Assembly: GCF_030445035.2 (NCBI RefSeq) | Contig: NC_080676.1 | Span: 10,268,940-10,332,939 of the forward strand | Source: Dasypus novemcinctus | Taxonomy: Eukaryota > Chordata > Mammalia > Cingulata > Dasypodidae | Direction: 5' to 3' | DNA length: 64,000 nt | In this document: piece by piece, positions 45,619 to 58,215 of the stretch | How the letters are laid out: each line of letters starts with the position of its first letter | Position numbering within the stretch: the first letter of the stretch is position 1 | Program-made: the position numbers and the translations under genes | Notes under the pieces: model-generated | The model's database searches: none | What the model saw: only the letters and a program-made list of their open reading frames with translations | What the model was told of the DNA's origin: nothing

Positions 45619-48050
45619 CCACAATTTTAAAAAGGATTCTTTTTAAACATGGAAAAAATTGGCCTCTGGTGAATATTAATGAACAGGGGAAGAGAGTTGA
45701 TTCCAGTGTTTCAGAGGGGCATATGATTTTATGCATTTGATTGTGTTCCCTTTTGTATGCCCTTAGCTCCCAGAGTGAGAGTATAAAAGTAATATTTTTT
45801 TTTGCAGCTTCCATATTATTGGTAGAATTACAATGTGATGATACAAAAATGCCACATACAGCATTTAAACTTTGTGATGTTTACTTTATAGACATTTTTG
45901 GTTATGGTTCTGTTAACCTCATCCAGACTGTTTAAAATACTAATGTTTGTTCAGAATTTAAATCCCTTAGTTCTTTAGTTGGTTAATGACTTAATAAATT
46001 CTTGAAGGATTTGGAATTAGGGAATGTTAATAATATAACCATTATTTAGGTGCAGTTTGTGTCCTGTTTATATTAAGTAGCACTTTGCAGACATGGCACA
46101 CTGAACAGATTCCAAATACATTCTCCATTAAGGTACTAACCTTACTAAACTAGGGTGCCCCCAGTTTTATCTTCATCATTGTGTTAAACCCACCAGCAAA
46201 CTCCAGCTGCAAGTTATATTTATTTGCTTTGTAACTGTGTTATAAATTTTATTTACGTTATTTTTCCTGGAAATTTAAAATCAAAATGTTGAAAATGTAT
46301 TCTCAAACTTCTTTATTAAATATATATATGTATATGTTTATTATTCAAACAGTTTATTGTTTACTGTAGGGGTGACTACTATGGCCTACTGAGCCCGTTT
46401 TTGTAAAGGAAGTTTTTTGGAAACACATTCACCCCCCATTACTGTGTATTTGCTGACTTTGCTCTAATGTGTAGACGATTTTATCCCTTACCTTGGTTCA
46501 TACAAACATCTAGATCTTACAGATTCATTTCTCTCCTATATCTCATTAACTGGCCTGTGGACTTTGCATGTGTTTCCATTTTCCCTCTGTAGTAAACTGA
46601 TCACTTCTTTGAGACTGGTCTTCTTTTTCTTTTTCTGCAGCAGGATCGCAGTGCATGGTAGGGAAGTGATGCTGTCTGAAGGTGAAATCCTGTCCTCCTT
46701 TCTTCCTTCTGTCCTCTCGCTCCCTTTTTTGCCTTTCTGGTAATTGGGGACGGGGGTGGGGGTGGCAGACATACTAGTCTAAATTAAGATGAAGTTTCTT
46801 TAGTTGTTTCCTCTTTACATGAGAGAGACGAAGAAGGAGGGGAACAGTTTCCTGGTCCGCAGTTGAGAAATAAAAGGTTACCCAGCTTTTGGTGCAGTCT
46901 GTTGTGAAATCTTGGAGTATTTTGAGAATCTGAATTAGAAGTGGAGCCATTCCACACACAAAAATTTAATACATGGAGAAATAATTATACAGAAATTTTA
47001 TAAACCCTCTGATGCTAATCCTTGGAGGAGAAGGTGAAGGTCCATAGATTCCAGGTTAGGAAAACCTGCTAGGAATAGAGCCAGGCAATCAAAAACAGTA
47101 GGTTGCTAAGGTGGTTATGAAGCTGACATTAACTTAACTCTGGGGAATTAAATTTTCTACACTCTTGTATCTGGGATTTATTTACCTTTAATTTTTAAAC
47201 ATTTACATACACGAGTGACTTCAATAGTATATTACAATCCTGGTGATAATCACTTTTGAATTTAGAATTTCGACTTTGACTATAGACATTTAGAAAATTA
47301 ATTGACTTGAAGTATTCCCAAAATAAATCATTGGGCCAGGATAGTTCTATCTTAGCATTGCTAAATTTTAATAAAAATATGAAGCCTTGATAATAAAACT
47401 TGGGTCTGCAAATTTTGCTTTATGCTTAACAATAGACCTGTGAAGTCCCATTGAGTGCTTACATCTGATCTTGTCCACTCTTCACTCTTGCATGAGCCTT
47501 CTATTCAACCCGTGTTTCCTAAACTTTTTTCATTAGTATCATCATGATTTTTGTTTTATCTGCTCATTTCCTCATTATTATTCTTTATATCAACTCACTT
47601 TTTTAAAACTTAAACTTATGCAGTTTCTGTGACATAGGGATTTGATCCACTAATCCTTTTCTACTTGCCACTTGAACATGTAAAAATTGGGAGATTTGTC
47701 CCATCGAAAATCATCTTTCATCTTCTAGAGGGCATCAGCTCCATTTTGGGAAACATTGCCCTATGTGCTGGAATTTTTAAGTTCTCGCTTTGAGCGAGTA
47801 TGAACTGTGGAAGCTACTTGTACTGAAAAGTACCAGAGGAGAGGAGAAGGATCTGGTGGATGGATGGATACTGCCTGCTGAAATATCCCCTTGCTTTGGC
47901 AAATTCACATGTTCTGGATATGGGGATATTTGGCTATGTGCATGGCAAAGCTTGGAATCATAGCCTTGTTTTATAACCTGGCCAAACATACACAGATATG
48001 CATGTGCATATGTGTGTATCTCCAGGTTTCATAAGTTGTATATTCTTTTA
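45619..48050. other. Distal intron 1, mainly unique
   Basis: AT-rich intronic sequence with no gene I can support and no clear repeat. The polypyrimidine tract 'attcttttacag' (48042-48053) is the splice acceptor of exon 2. Confidence 0.45.
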
Positions 48051-48053
48051 CAG

Positions 48054-48182
48054 GTTTGATCTTACTCTTCTACCTAGTCTTCTATGGCTTCCTGGCTGCA
48101 CTCTTCACATTCACAATGTGGGTTATGCTTCAGACTCTGAATGATGAGGTTCCAAAGTATCGTGACCAGATTCCTAGTCCAG
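48054..48182 (+). CDS. ATP1B3: ATP1B3 coding exon 2 (membrane helix)
   Basis: 129 bases encoding residues 37-79 plus one base of codon 80. The segment begins [20 protein letters not shown] and continues through [20 protein letters not shown] to SP. It carries the single membrane helix (about residues 38-60) with the FYLVFYG motif typical of beta subunits, which packs against the catalytic subunit, and then the start of the extracellular domain. As far as I recall, only one residue differs from the human exon (Thr for Ser in LFTF). The acceptor is TTTTACAG and the donor GTAATT, which is somewhat weak. Conservation and correct phase on both sides indicate a functional exon. Confidence 0.97.
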
Positions 48183-50489
48183 GTAATTATATTGCAGTTA
48201 TCATGACTTCTAACAAAAATGGTTTTCTTAAAATTTATAGTTTACCTTTACCATAAGCCTGTTTTATATAGCACATAGAAGATAGTTAAACCTTGGGGAG
48301 TGGGGAATGTGAAATCTTTTATTTTTGTTTGTTGTGTAATATTTAAAGACCCCCATGTTTATGGACTGATAAATCTTAAGTCCTTTATCAGGGGCAAGCA
48401 GAATATTGAGAATTACAGTGCAACTAAATTTGAACAGTATACTGATAGTTATGAATGCTTTTGTAAGTACGTGCTTCATGGTTTTAATTGCTTAGTATGG
48501 AAGTAGTAAGAAATGTTAAATAATGATGCATCTTTAGAGAATAAAATGAGTATATTCTTTATATGTAAAATTCCTCTCTATTAGTTATCTTTTAAAAGTT
48601 TTATTCTAGTAAAGTATATACTTTACTAGAGTAAAAATATTTACTGAAATACTTATTTAAATCACATTTTGTACTTCCAGATTTCTTTTTCTTATAAATA
48701 ATGACTTTATTTACCATTGCACATAATCTGATCTCTTTCAGAAATATTAAACTCTTATTATTGCATAAAAAATACAAGCAGTAAAATACTGAGTAAATTT
48801 AAGTGTCGAGTAAATTTAAATAGTTTTAAACTGAGTTCCTTAAACTTACTTACAAAGTGTAGTGTAGTATTTCAAATGCCTCATTGGTTTAAACAAATAA
48901 ATATTATTTGTATACACACATGTGTGTATATTATTTGATGACTATACCTCAGATTAGTCCTTTTCTCTTCAGAAGGGATTATGGGTAATTTTTTGTTTCA
49001 TTTTTCTAAATTTTTAAAATAATCATAGCTTTATTTTTTAATATTTCACTGACATGTTTGCAGTCAGTAAAATGTTTTTTAAATTGGTATGTATATACAT
49101 ACATATAACCTGTGCACCTCTGCCCATCCATATGCCTGTGTATGTGTATATACACACTCTCTCTCCCTTCATCTTCCCTTCCTCTCAGTACAGTAATTTA
49201 AATGTGGAGGAGATATGAGTTGTGTAGTCTCCACATTCTGCTGACGTGTTCTTGCTTTGGAGGAAGCCGAGACTTAATATAGAGTAAGTATAAGTGTACT
49301 GTGTCAAAAATGAACCTATACTGCACACTACTACCATGATTTTTTAGTGAGAGTTTAAAATAGGCTTAAGTAGCATGTACTGGGACTGTAAGAGTGTTAC
49401 TAAGCAAGATCAAAGAAATAACCAGTATCAGATATTCAATTATATACATTCTGGTCTTAATACAGATTTTTTGTAAATTGAATCATCTTAAAATTCGTTA
49501 GAACTTAGTTCTATAAAGAATGTAAATTTTTTTTTTTTAATAAGGCGTAGATACTCTCGTATCTCCTTTGAAAAATTCTCTTATTTGGGAATCTGGTTGT
49601 TTTATGCTTAGTTTCTTAAAGTTAGACGTTCTTAGACAACTATGTTCAAGCTTCCTTGATTCTGTTACTTTTTAACTTGCAGCGTATTGTCTTATTCCAG
49701 TCTCTAAAACCTTAAAAGTAAAAAAGTAATTTTAGACACATGGTAAATGGTCAGAGGTTATATTCTTACCTTAAATACTTTTACCAAAAAAAATCAGAAC
49801 GTTACTATTGCTTTTTGGTGATTTGACAGTGGATAGGGTGGTAAGGAAAAATAGGCATATTGAAATCATCCAAAGCCAGATGATCTGGTTTTTTCATTTG
49901 CAGGTGAGTGGAAGTTAATTGGGTGCTCTTTTGTGCTGTGCTGAGTATTTGCTCTGTCCTCAAAGAGCATTGTTGCATTATATTTGGGTAGCTTGGATAT
50001 AGTTTAACAAAGCAAATCAATACAAGAGCAATTGAGGGTTTGAAAGAAACTGATCTCATCTAAACAGACTGCATGTCTGGGGACAGCAATTTTAATGAAA
50101 CTGAAACTGCACTTTTTGCTTGTATATTCTCATACTCAATACAAGGCATATCATCCCTAATAACTTTGATATGGAGAATATTTGAAGACTAGTGAAAATT
50201 TTAGGATTGTTTTTCAAGCCTTTGTGCAAGGCTGAATTAATCTACAACTAATGCTTTTTTAACAAGGAAAGCTTATATTAAAGTTGGAAGTCTCTGTTCC
50301 TTACAGGCTAATATGCTTAAATTTACTCTGTTAATAAGCTCATGCAACATGTTCTATATACATGGGCCTTAGATTCATGATATAGAAATTGTTAGTGATT
50401 ATACTTTCTAAATTCATATGTGAAAACTACATTGTAATTACATAGCAACATTTATTATTGAAGGGAGAATATTCAGTCATAGACTTTCA
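48183..50489. other. Proximal intron 2, AT-rich unique
   Basis: No repeat family or gene could be supported. A perfect 26-bp palindrome lies at 48605-48630, and there are short AC/AT microsatellite stretches near 48908-48932 and 49090-49155. Confidence 0.45.
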
Positions 50490-53112
50490 CATGTATAGGC
50501 CCTGGGGTGATCTGCAAGATGACAGAGTAAAACCTCTAGAATCCTGTCCCGAAAGCATATAGAAAATAAGCAGAAACTAGTAGAATCAACTTTTTCAGAA
50601 CCCCGGAAAATAGTCAAAGGGCTACAGTAGCTAAGCAGAATCAAGAAAAAGGCAACTTAAAAGTGGTAGGAAAACCTCATAGCACCTTTACTAACCCCTT
50701 CCCCACCCCCTCCCCAGCTTGGTGTGATGCCAGCTTGCGCTCCCAGGATGGGTCCCTGGTCCCAGGTTCCAGAGGGAACAAAGCAACCATTATTTGAATA
50801 TCGAGGTATATGTACGTCTGTTCCAACCTGTCTGGTGGCAGCGTGAAAGACTAAACCAAGGTGCTTGTCTCTGTCTTGCCTATCCCAAAACTTACTCTGG
50901 ACATTGAAGTAGCTGGCAGGGTGGCTAATATACCATGAAGAAACATTCAAGGCACAGCTGCTTGGGACACAGGATTACTGGTTGAGATATAGAATATCCT
51001 GGGTATGGGAAGAAAGTTTGTGTTCTCTTGGGAAAAGTGGTGTATTAACAGTGCTCATCTGTATGGGAATTCAAAAGGCTATGTATACATGCCCAGGGTA
51101 AGACTTGCTCCAAAAAGACCTGATGGGTCTTTCATCTCCGCTGTTCTTTACACTTGTTCTAAGGCTGGGTATGTGCTGAAGGAGAGCACCAGCACAGAGC
51201 CAGTGTGCAAAGATTGTGAAAGCTGTGTGCATGTGTGCATTCTTTCTCTCTCTCTCTCATTAGCTACTGGGATTCAAGGAAATCTCTCATCAAAACACTC
51301 AATGAATATAAGCTAAAGGATCAAAGATATCAGTGACTTAACACATCAAGGAATATAACCTTTTCATGACTATTTTGGAATAATCACTATACAAATAGAC
51401 TACTATAGCCTTTTAACAAAATTAGGGGAACAAATAGAAACCCTGAGTAAAGAGGAGAATCTGATTTCCAGAGTTATCTTACTAAAATATTCAAATGTCC
51501 AGATTTCAAAACAAGTCAGAAGGCATACAAAGAAACAGGGAAAGATGACCTATTCAAGCAAGGAACAAAAAAACAAGAGTTATCAGTGAAGAAACCCAGA
51601 CATTCATTTACCAGAGATTTTGAAAAACTATTTTTTATACTCAAGGAGCTAAAGAAAATCATGAACCAAAAGTTAGAGTGAATCAGGAAAATGATATTTG
51701 AACAAAATGAGAATTTTGATAAAGAGAAATTATAAAAGGAACCAAACATAAAACTGGTGCCAATAGTACCACTGAAATAAAATTCCCTGGATGGGTTCAG
51801 CAGATTGGAACTGGCAGAAGAAAGAATCAAAGAACTCAAAGGGAGAAGAATTGAAATTATCCGTTTTCAGGAGTAGAAATAAATAATGAAGAAAAGTGAA
51901 CAAAGCCCCAGAGACCTGTAGGACACCCTCAAGTATATCAGTAGAAGAGTACATGGGAATTTCAGAAGTAGAGGAAAGAAAGGAGCAGAAAGAATATTTG
52001 AAGAGATAATGGCTAGCACTTACCCAAATTTGATGAGAGAATTGAATATACACATCCAAGAAGGGCAATGAACTCCACATAGAATAAACTCAAAGAGATC
52101 CACACCAAGACACTGTCAAATGCCAAAGATAGAGAATTCTAAAAGCAGCAGGAAGGAAGCAATGTATCATGTACAAGGGAGCCTCAATAAAATCAGGCCT
52201 TTTCTCATCAGACACTATGGAGGTAAGTAGGAAATGAGATGGTGTATTTAAAGTGCTTGAAGAAAAAAAAATTGTCAGGAATTCTGTATCTGGTGGAACT
52301 GTCTTTCAAAAACAAGGGCAAACACAAGACATTCCCAAATACACAAAAGTTGGGTGAGTTCAGCACCACTAGACCTGTCCTACAAGAAATGCTAAAGGGA
52401 GTTCTGCAGGTTGAAAGGGAAAGACAGTAGGTACTAGCACTAGCTCAAAGCTATATGAAAAGTTAAAGATCCACAAGAAATATAGCTATATGAGTAATTA
52501 TAAATGCCAGTAGTTTTATGGTTTTGGTTTGTAACTTCACTTTTTACATCTTATGTGATCTAAAATACAAATGCTTAATAGTAATGTGAATACATGCTTT
52601 GGGGCACACAATATATAAAGATGTAATTTTTTTTACAAGAACAACATAAAAAGATGTTATGGAGGAGCATAGGAACGTAGTTTATGTATGCAGTTGAGGT
52701 TAAATTGTTATCAAATCAAACAAGATTGTTTTAGATTTAGGATCTTAAATTTAAGCCACAAAATAACTACAAAAAAAATATATAAAAAGTATACATAAAA
52801 GAAAATGAGGAAGTGTTCTAAATTCTTGACTACAGAAGATCAACTAAGCACAAAAGTAGACAGTAATGGAAGAAATGAGGAACTAAAAAGGCAAATAGAA
52901 AAATGGCAGAAGAATATCAGCAATTACTTTAAATAGATTAAACTCTCCAATCAAAAGTCGGAGATGGACAAAATAGGTTTAAAAAAAAACAAACAAAAGC
53001 ATGACCCAACTATATGCTGTTTATAAGTGACTCATCTCAAATCCAGAAACAGGTTGAAAGTAAAAGAATGGGGGGTGAAATTCCACGTGTATAATAATTA
53101 AAAGACAATGGA

Positions 53113-53316
53113 GAGGGAGATGAAGTAGCACAAGCAATTGAGTGACTATCCCACATTGGACATCCCAGGATAAGTCCCAGTGCCTCCTAAAGAGAAAGAT
53201 AAGAAGGAAAAGGCAGACACAGGACACATAGCAAATGGACTCAGAGAGTAGACAGCAAGTGCAAAAAGAACAATGGGAGGGGGGATAAAATTAAAAATAA
53301 TAGTTCTTTACCAAAA
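53113..53316 (+). mobile_element. Short DAS-type SINE, diverged
   Basis: Head GGGAGATGAAGTAGCACAAG, body with 'gactcagagagtagacagca', A-rich tail. AAAAGACAATGG flanks both sides (53100-53111 and 53317-53328). Confidence 0.8.
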
Positions 53317-53656
53317 AAAAGACAATGGGAATGGCTATGCTAATATCAATTGAAACAGACTTTGAGTCTTTTACTATTAAAAATAAATAAAAACCTGAAA
53401 GAAAACAAAGAAATGACAAGGATCCAGAGAAGAAAGGAAGAAGTAAATATTTGTAGATGACATGATCCTCTGTATAGAAAATCCCGAAGAATTCACAGTA
53501 AACTCACAAGAACTTATAATTGAATTCAGCAAATTTGTGGATACAAGATCACACATAAATCAGCTGTTTCTATACACTAGCAGTGAACAATCTAAAAAGG
53601 AAATCAGAAAACAGTTTTATTTACAGTGGCAACTGAAGGAATCAAATATCTAAAAT

Positions 53657-54141
53657 AACCAGCTGCCAGCAGCAGCTCTTATTAAGAACAGTGGCAGAAA
53701 TGGTGCTCCAAGTAGCTAATATTACTTGTAGTCGTACAAACAGACCCCAGACACCCCATGTTTCTGAGCGATAGTGGTATGTTACAGAAGTGCTTTTTAC
53801 GTATGGTGCCTGAAGGCTGTGCTAAGGAGGGCAGGCAGGCACACAGTGGAAAAAGGCTGTGAATCCAAGGCCAGTCCATTAACCATAGCTGCGAGGGGTG
53901 GTGACTAGGAGCACCCTGGTCATAGGACCGGTCATGGGCTTGGAATCAGTCTTCCACTTCCCATCCCACCCGTGCTCACTTTTCACCTCCCCTCTCCACA
54001 GCTGCACACTACGTGCCTGCTTGTTGGCAGCTTAGAACAGAAGCTCTGCTGATGTTTCTCCAGAAGTTTCCCACTTGGGCAGCAGTGGAGCTGGTAACCT
54101 TGTAGAAGGAGCTCCAACAGTGGTTCTGCTGATCATTAGGG
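53657..54141. other. Unassigned 480 bp joined to the SUGT1 retrocopy
   Basis: GC-richer sequence between the L1 break at about 53656 and the SUGT1-like ATG at 54142. It fits neither L1 nor any repeat I know, and it is longer than I would expect for a SUGT1 5' UTR. It could be an alternative SUGT1 leader, part of a second transcript fused during retroposition, or an independent insertion. Confidence 0.4.
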
Positions 54142-55612
54142 ATGGTGGCGGCTGCAGCAGGACCTGCAACACCCCAGAGGTTTTTTCTGGAGCCTTTCAG
54201 ATGATCTGATTTACAAGGACCCCCGGCAGCATTAATGGCACTGACTGAGGCTTTGGAGCAGAAACCAGATGATGCACAGTATAATTGTCAAAGAGCTTAT
54301 TGTCACATTCTTCTTGGGAATTACTGTGTTGTTGCTGATGTAAACAAATCTAACTCAATCGAAGTAATTCTACTGCAATGCTGAGGAAAGGGGTATGTGA
54401 ATACCATGAAAAAAAAAAAAAACTATGCTGCTGCTCTAGAGACTTTTACATAAGGAGAGAAATTAAATAGTGTAGATGCTGATTTCATTATCTGGATTAA
54501 AAGGTGTCAGGAAGCTGAAAATGGTTCAGAACCTGAGGTGTCTGCCTCCAGTAGACTCACCCAGTCAAAAATCAAATATGACTGATATCAAACAGAATCT
54601 CAAATGATCATTACACTTATGATCAAGAATATCAGAAGAATGATGTACATGGAGTTTTCAGAAAAAGTGTTTTCTGCTTTGGTGAGACTTCCTTCTGGAG
54701 AGGATTACAATTTGAAACTGAGACTTTTTAATCCTATTATAGCAGAACAGAGTATACTTAGCGTACACTTAAAGTACTTTCTTTTTTTTTTTTATTTTTT
54801 TATTTTATTTTATTTTTTTTAAAGATTTATTTATTTATTTAATTTCCCCCCCTCCCCTGGTTGTCTGTTCTTGGTGTCTATTTGCTGCGTCTTGTTTCTT
54901 TGTCCACTTCTGTTGTCGTCAGCGGCACGGGAAGTGTGGGCGGCGCCATTCCTGGGCAGGCTGCTCTTTCTTTTCACGCTGGGCGGCTTTCCTCACGGGC
55001 GCACTCCTTGCGCGTGGGGCTCCCCCACGCGGGGGACACCCTTGCGTGGCACGGCACTCCTTGCGCGCATCAGCGCTGCACATGGCCAGCTCCACACGGG
55101 TCAAGGAGGCCCGGGGTTTGAACCGCGGACCTCCCATATGGTAGACGGACGCCCTAACCACTGGGCCAAAGTCCGTTTCCCTTAAAGTACTTTCAACAGA
55201 GTAAAATTAAAACGAAAAAGCCAGAAGGTATGAGATGGGAAAAGCTAGAGGAAGAAGGAAATATACTGCCAACGCAGTTCATAACAGACATTAAAGAACC
55301 TATATCCATCATCTCATTACCCAAGAATTTGGGATAAATTGGCAAGAGCAAAGAAGAAGAAAAGAATGAGAAGTTGGAGGGAGATGCAGCCATTAAAGAA
55401 ATTGTTTCAGCAAATCTATTCAGATGGTCTGATGAAGTGGAATGTGCCATGAACAAATCATTTATGGAATTTGGTGGCACGGTTTTGAGTACCAACTGGT
55501 CTGATGTAGGGTAAAAGGAAAGTTGAAATCAATCCTTCTGATGATATGGAATGGAAAAAGTACTAAATAAATTAATTTGTTATCACTTTAAAAAAACACA
55601 CACCAAAAAAAC
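54142..55612 (+). pseudogene. SUGT1: SUGT1 processed pseudogene
   Basis: An intronless copy of the mRNA of SUGT1, an HSP90 co-chaperone with TPR, CS and SGS domains. The start reads MVAAAAGPATPQRFF; later blocks include [24 protein letters not shown] TPR sequence, [32 protein letters not shown] (CS domain) and, near the end, [13 protein letters not shown] and a final MEWKKY before TAA at 55564-55566. AATAAA overlaps the stop (55566-55571) and an A-rich tail starts at about 55588. Frameshifts occur soon after the start (within 54215-54235), in the TPR part and in the SGS part, so it cannot make the protein. It lacks the extra segment of the long isoform. A DAS-SINE (54782-55180) splits it. It lies inside the intron 2 L1. 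Confidence 0.88.
54782..55180 (-). mobile_element. DAS-SINE, young deleted subfamily, antisense
   Basis: Plus strand: long T tract, 'aaagatttatttatttattt', body lacking the same internal block as 42860-43237, and antisense head ending 'gggccaaagtccgtttcc'. CTTAAAGTACTTTC is perfectly repeated at 54768-54781 and 55181-55194, splitting the SUGT1 pseudogene. The insertion is therefore younger than the retrocopy. Confidence 0.94.
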
Positions 55613-55951
55613 CCAGAGTTGTGAGATATTTCTACACTGAAAAGTACAAAGCATTGCTGAAAGAAATTTTAAAAGACCTACATAAATGGAAAATTATCCC
55701 TTGTTCATTGGAAGACTTAATACTGTTAAGGTATCTTTATTACCCAGAGCAATCTATATATTCAAGCAATCCTGATCAAAACTATCATCCTTTTTTACAG
55801 AAATGGAAAAATCAACCCTCAATTTCATACAGAATTGCAAGGGGCCCTGAACAGCCAAAAACATCTTAAAAAAAGAACAGAGTTGGAGGACTCACACATC
55901 CCAATTTCAGAACTTATACTGCAAAGCTACAGTAATTAAAACAGTATGAGA

Positions 55952-56302
55952 GGGAAACGGACTTTGGCCCAGTGGTTAGGGCGTCCGTCTACCATATGGG
56001 AGGCCCGCAGTTCAAACCCCGGGCCTCCTTGACCCGTGTGGAGCTGGCCATGCGCAGTGCTGATGCGCGCAAGGAGTGCCGTGCCACGCAAGGGTGTCCC
56101 CCACGCGCAAGGAGTGCGCCCGTGAGGAAAGCCGCCCAGCGTGAAAAGAAAGTGCAGCCTGCCCAGGAATGGCGCCGCCCACACTTCCCATGCCGCTGAC
56201 GACAACAGAAGTGGACAAAGAAATAAGACGCAGCAAATAGACACCAAGAACAGACAACCAGGGGAGGGGGGGTATTAAATAAATAAATCTTTGGGAAAAA
56301 AA
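55952..56302 (+). mobile_element. DAS-SINE, young deleted subfamily
   Basis: Head GGGAAACGGACTTTGGCCCA, box B-like GTTCAAACCCC, the subfamily deletion, plus a further small deletion in the body near 56100. AAACAGTATGAGA is repeated at 55939-55951 and 56303-56315. It is the first of four consecutive SINEs in the same strand. Confidence 0.93.
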
Positions 56303-56315
56303 AAACAGTATGAGA

Positions 56316-56703
56316 GAAGTGTATTTGGATCAACTGATAGAGCGTCCGCCTATCATATGGGAGGCCCAGAGTTCAAACGCATGGCTTCTTGGGTTTGAGC
56401 TGGTCCACGCAGTGCTGATGCGCGCAAGGAGTACTATGCCACACAGGCATGTCCCCTGCATAAGGGAGCCCCACACGCAAAGAGTGTGCCCCGTAAGGAG
56501 AGCCGCCCCGCACAAAAAAAGCACAACCTGCCCAGGAGTGGCGCTGCACACATAGAGAGCTGACGCAGCAAGATGATGCAACAAAAAGAGACAGATTCCC
56601 AGTGCCACTGACGGGAATGCAAGTGGACACAGAAGAACACACAGCGAATGGACACAGAAAGCAGAGAATGGTGGGGGTGGGGGGAAGGGGAGAGGGAAAA
56701 AAA
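56316..56703 (+). mobile_element. DAS-SINE, older type
   Basis: Head 'gaagtgtatttggatcaact', box B-like GAGTTCAAACGC, full body including 'agagctgacgcagcaagatg', and an A tail. AGTATG(A/G) flanks it on both sides. It is more diverged than its left neighbour. Confidence 0.85.
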
Positions 56704-56709
56704 GTATGG

Positions 56710-56808
56710 TGGGAGCAGATATGGCTCAAACAGTTGAACACCTGCTTCCCACATGGGAGGTCCTTGTTGCCTCTTAAAAACAAAAAAACAAGCAAACCAA
56801 AAAACCAA
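56710..56808 (+). mobile_element. Short DAS-type SINE
   Basis: Head GGGAGCAGATATGGCTCAAA, the box B region partly deleted ('gaggtccttgttgcctctta'), A/C-rich tail. Confidence 0.7.
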
Positions 56809-56900
56809 CTCAGGAGCTGATGTGGCTCAATAGTTGAGCGCCATCTTTCCACATATGAGGTCCTGGGTTCAATCTCTGGCCCCAGTATGTGAAAAAAAAA
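56809..56900 (+). mobile_element. Short DAS-type SINE
   Basis: Head 'caggagctgatgtggctcaa', box B GGGTTCAATCTC, A tail. L1 resumes at once with 'tgtgtatggtactcgcataa'. Confidence 0.75.
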
Positions 56901-58215
56901 TGTGTATGGTACTCGCATAAGAACAGATATGGACCAGTGGAATAGAAATGAGAGTCCAGAGATAAACCCTTATCATCTATGGCCAATTGATTTCCAGCAA
57001 GGGTGCCAAGTCTTCAGTGGATTAGAAAAATCTCTTTTACAAATGGTGCTGGGTAGCCACATGCAAGGAAATGAAATTCCACCCCCATCCTAAAACTATA
57101 TAGAAATATTAACTCCCAAATGGATTCATGACCTAATTATGAAAGCTAAATCCATGAAACTTTTAGAAGAAAACAAAGGGGAAAACCTTCAGGACCTTGA
57201 ATTAAGCAGTGGATTCTTAGATATGACACCAAAAGCCTGAACAAGAACAAAAACTAAATTGAAAATTTTGAACATCAAAGAACATTTAAAAAGTGCTAAG
57301 GTAGCTGACAGAATGGGAGAAGATATTTGGAAACCATATATCTCATAGGGTTTTAGTATCCAGAATATATAAAGAACTCTTACTACTCAAAAACCAAAAG
57401 ATACACCACCCAATTTAAAAGTGGGCAAAAGGCTTGAATAGACATTTCTTCCAAGATATGTAAGTGGCCAATAAAGACACAAAAAGGTACTCAACATCAT
57501 TAGTCATTAGCGAGACACAAATCAAAAGTACAAAGAGATACTTCTTCATACCCACTAGGATCACCATTATTTAAAAAATGAAAAGAATGTGGAGAAATTG
57601 GAATCTTCATTTACAGCTGGTTGGAATGTAAAATGGTGTAGTCACTGTGGAAAAATTGGCAGTTCCTTATAAACTTTTACCATATGACCTGGCAATTTCA
57701 CTCTTAGATACTTAATACCCCCAAAGAATTATAAGCAGAGACTCAGATATTTGTACACTGACGTTTATAGTAGCATTATTCACAACAGAAAAAGTGGAAA
57801 CAACCCAAGGTCCATCAGCAGTTGAGTAGATAAACAAAATGTCATATATGCATATAATGGAATACTATTCAGATGTAAAAAGGAATGGATGGCCCTTGAA
57901 AACATCATGCTAAGGGAAATAATCCAGCTATACAAAAGGACAAATATTGTGTGATTCCCCTTATATGAAATACCTGGAATATGCAAATTCATGGGGACAG
58001 AAAGTAGATTAGTGGTTACTAGGGGCTACAGACAGAAGGAATGAGGAGTTATTGCTTAATAGTAAAGAGTTTTCATTTTGGGTAATGAAAATGTGGTAAC
58101 AGATGGTGTAGATGATAGGACAACATTATGAAAGTAATTAATGCCACTGAATTTCTACGCTTAAAAAATGGCAAATTTTGTTATATATGCTACTACAGTT
58201 AAAATGTTCAGTCTT

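Larger units (their letters stand above)
20763..48053 (+). other. ATP1B3: ATP1B3 intron 1
   Basis: GT (20763) to AG (48052-48053), about 27.3 kb. It contains no further ATP1B3 coding sequence that I can find. It carries MIR, L2, hAT and L1 relics, DAS-SINEs and the PTP4A1 processed pseudogene, listed separately. Confidence 0.85.
50490..58215 (+). mobile_element. Long old L1, nearly full length, with nested inserts
   Basis: Sense L1. A start-like block ('ctgcaagatgacagagtaaa') and a GC-richer leader are followed by an ORF1-like, A-rich region (about 51300-52440: 'cactatggaggtaagtagga', 'cctacaagaaatgctaaagg'), endonuclease-region traces (52920-53380), and reverse-transcriptase blocks ('tttgtagatgacatgatcct', the YxDD region, at 53451-53656). 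It resumes at 55613 ('gagatatttctacactgaaa') and at 56901 ('gtactcgcataagaacagat'), reaching the 3' end near 58200. Large parts of ORF2 are deleted. SINEs at 53113-53316 and 55952-56900 and a SUGT1 retrocopy interrupt it. The 5' part resembles HAL1/L1M; exact subfamily unknown. Confidence 0.7.
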
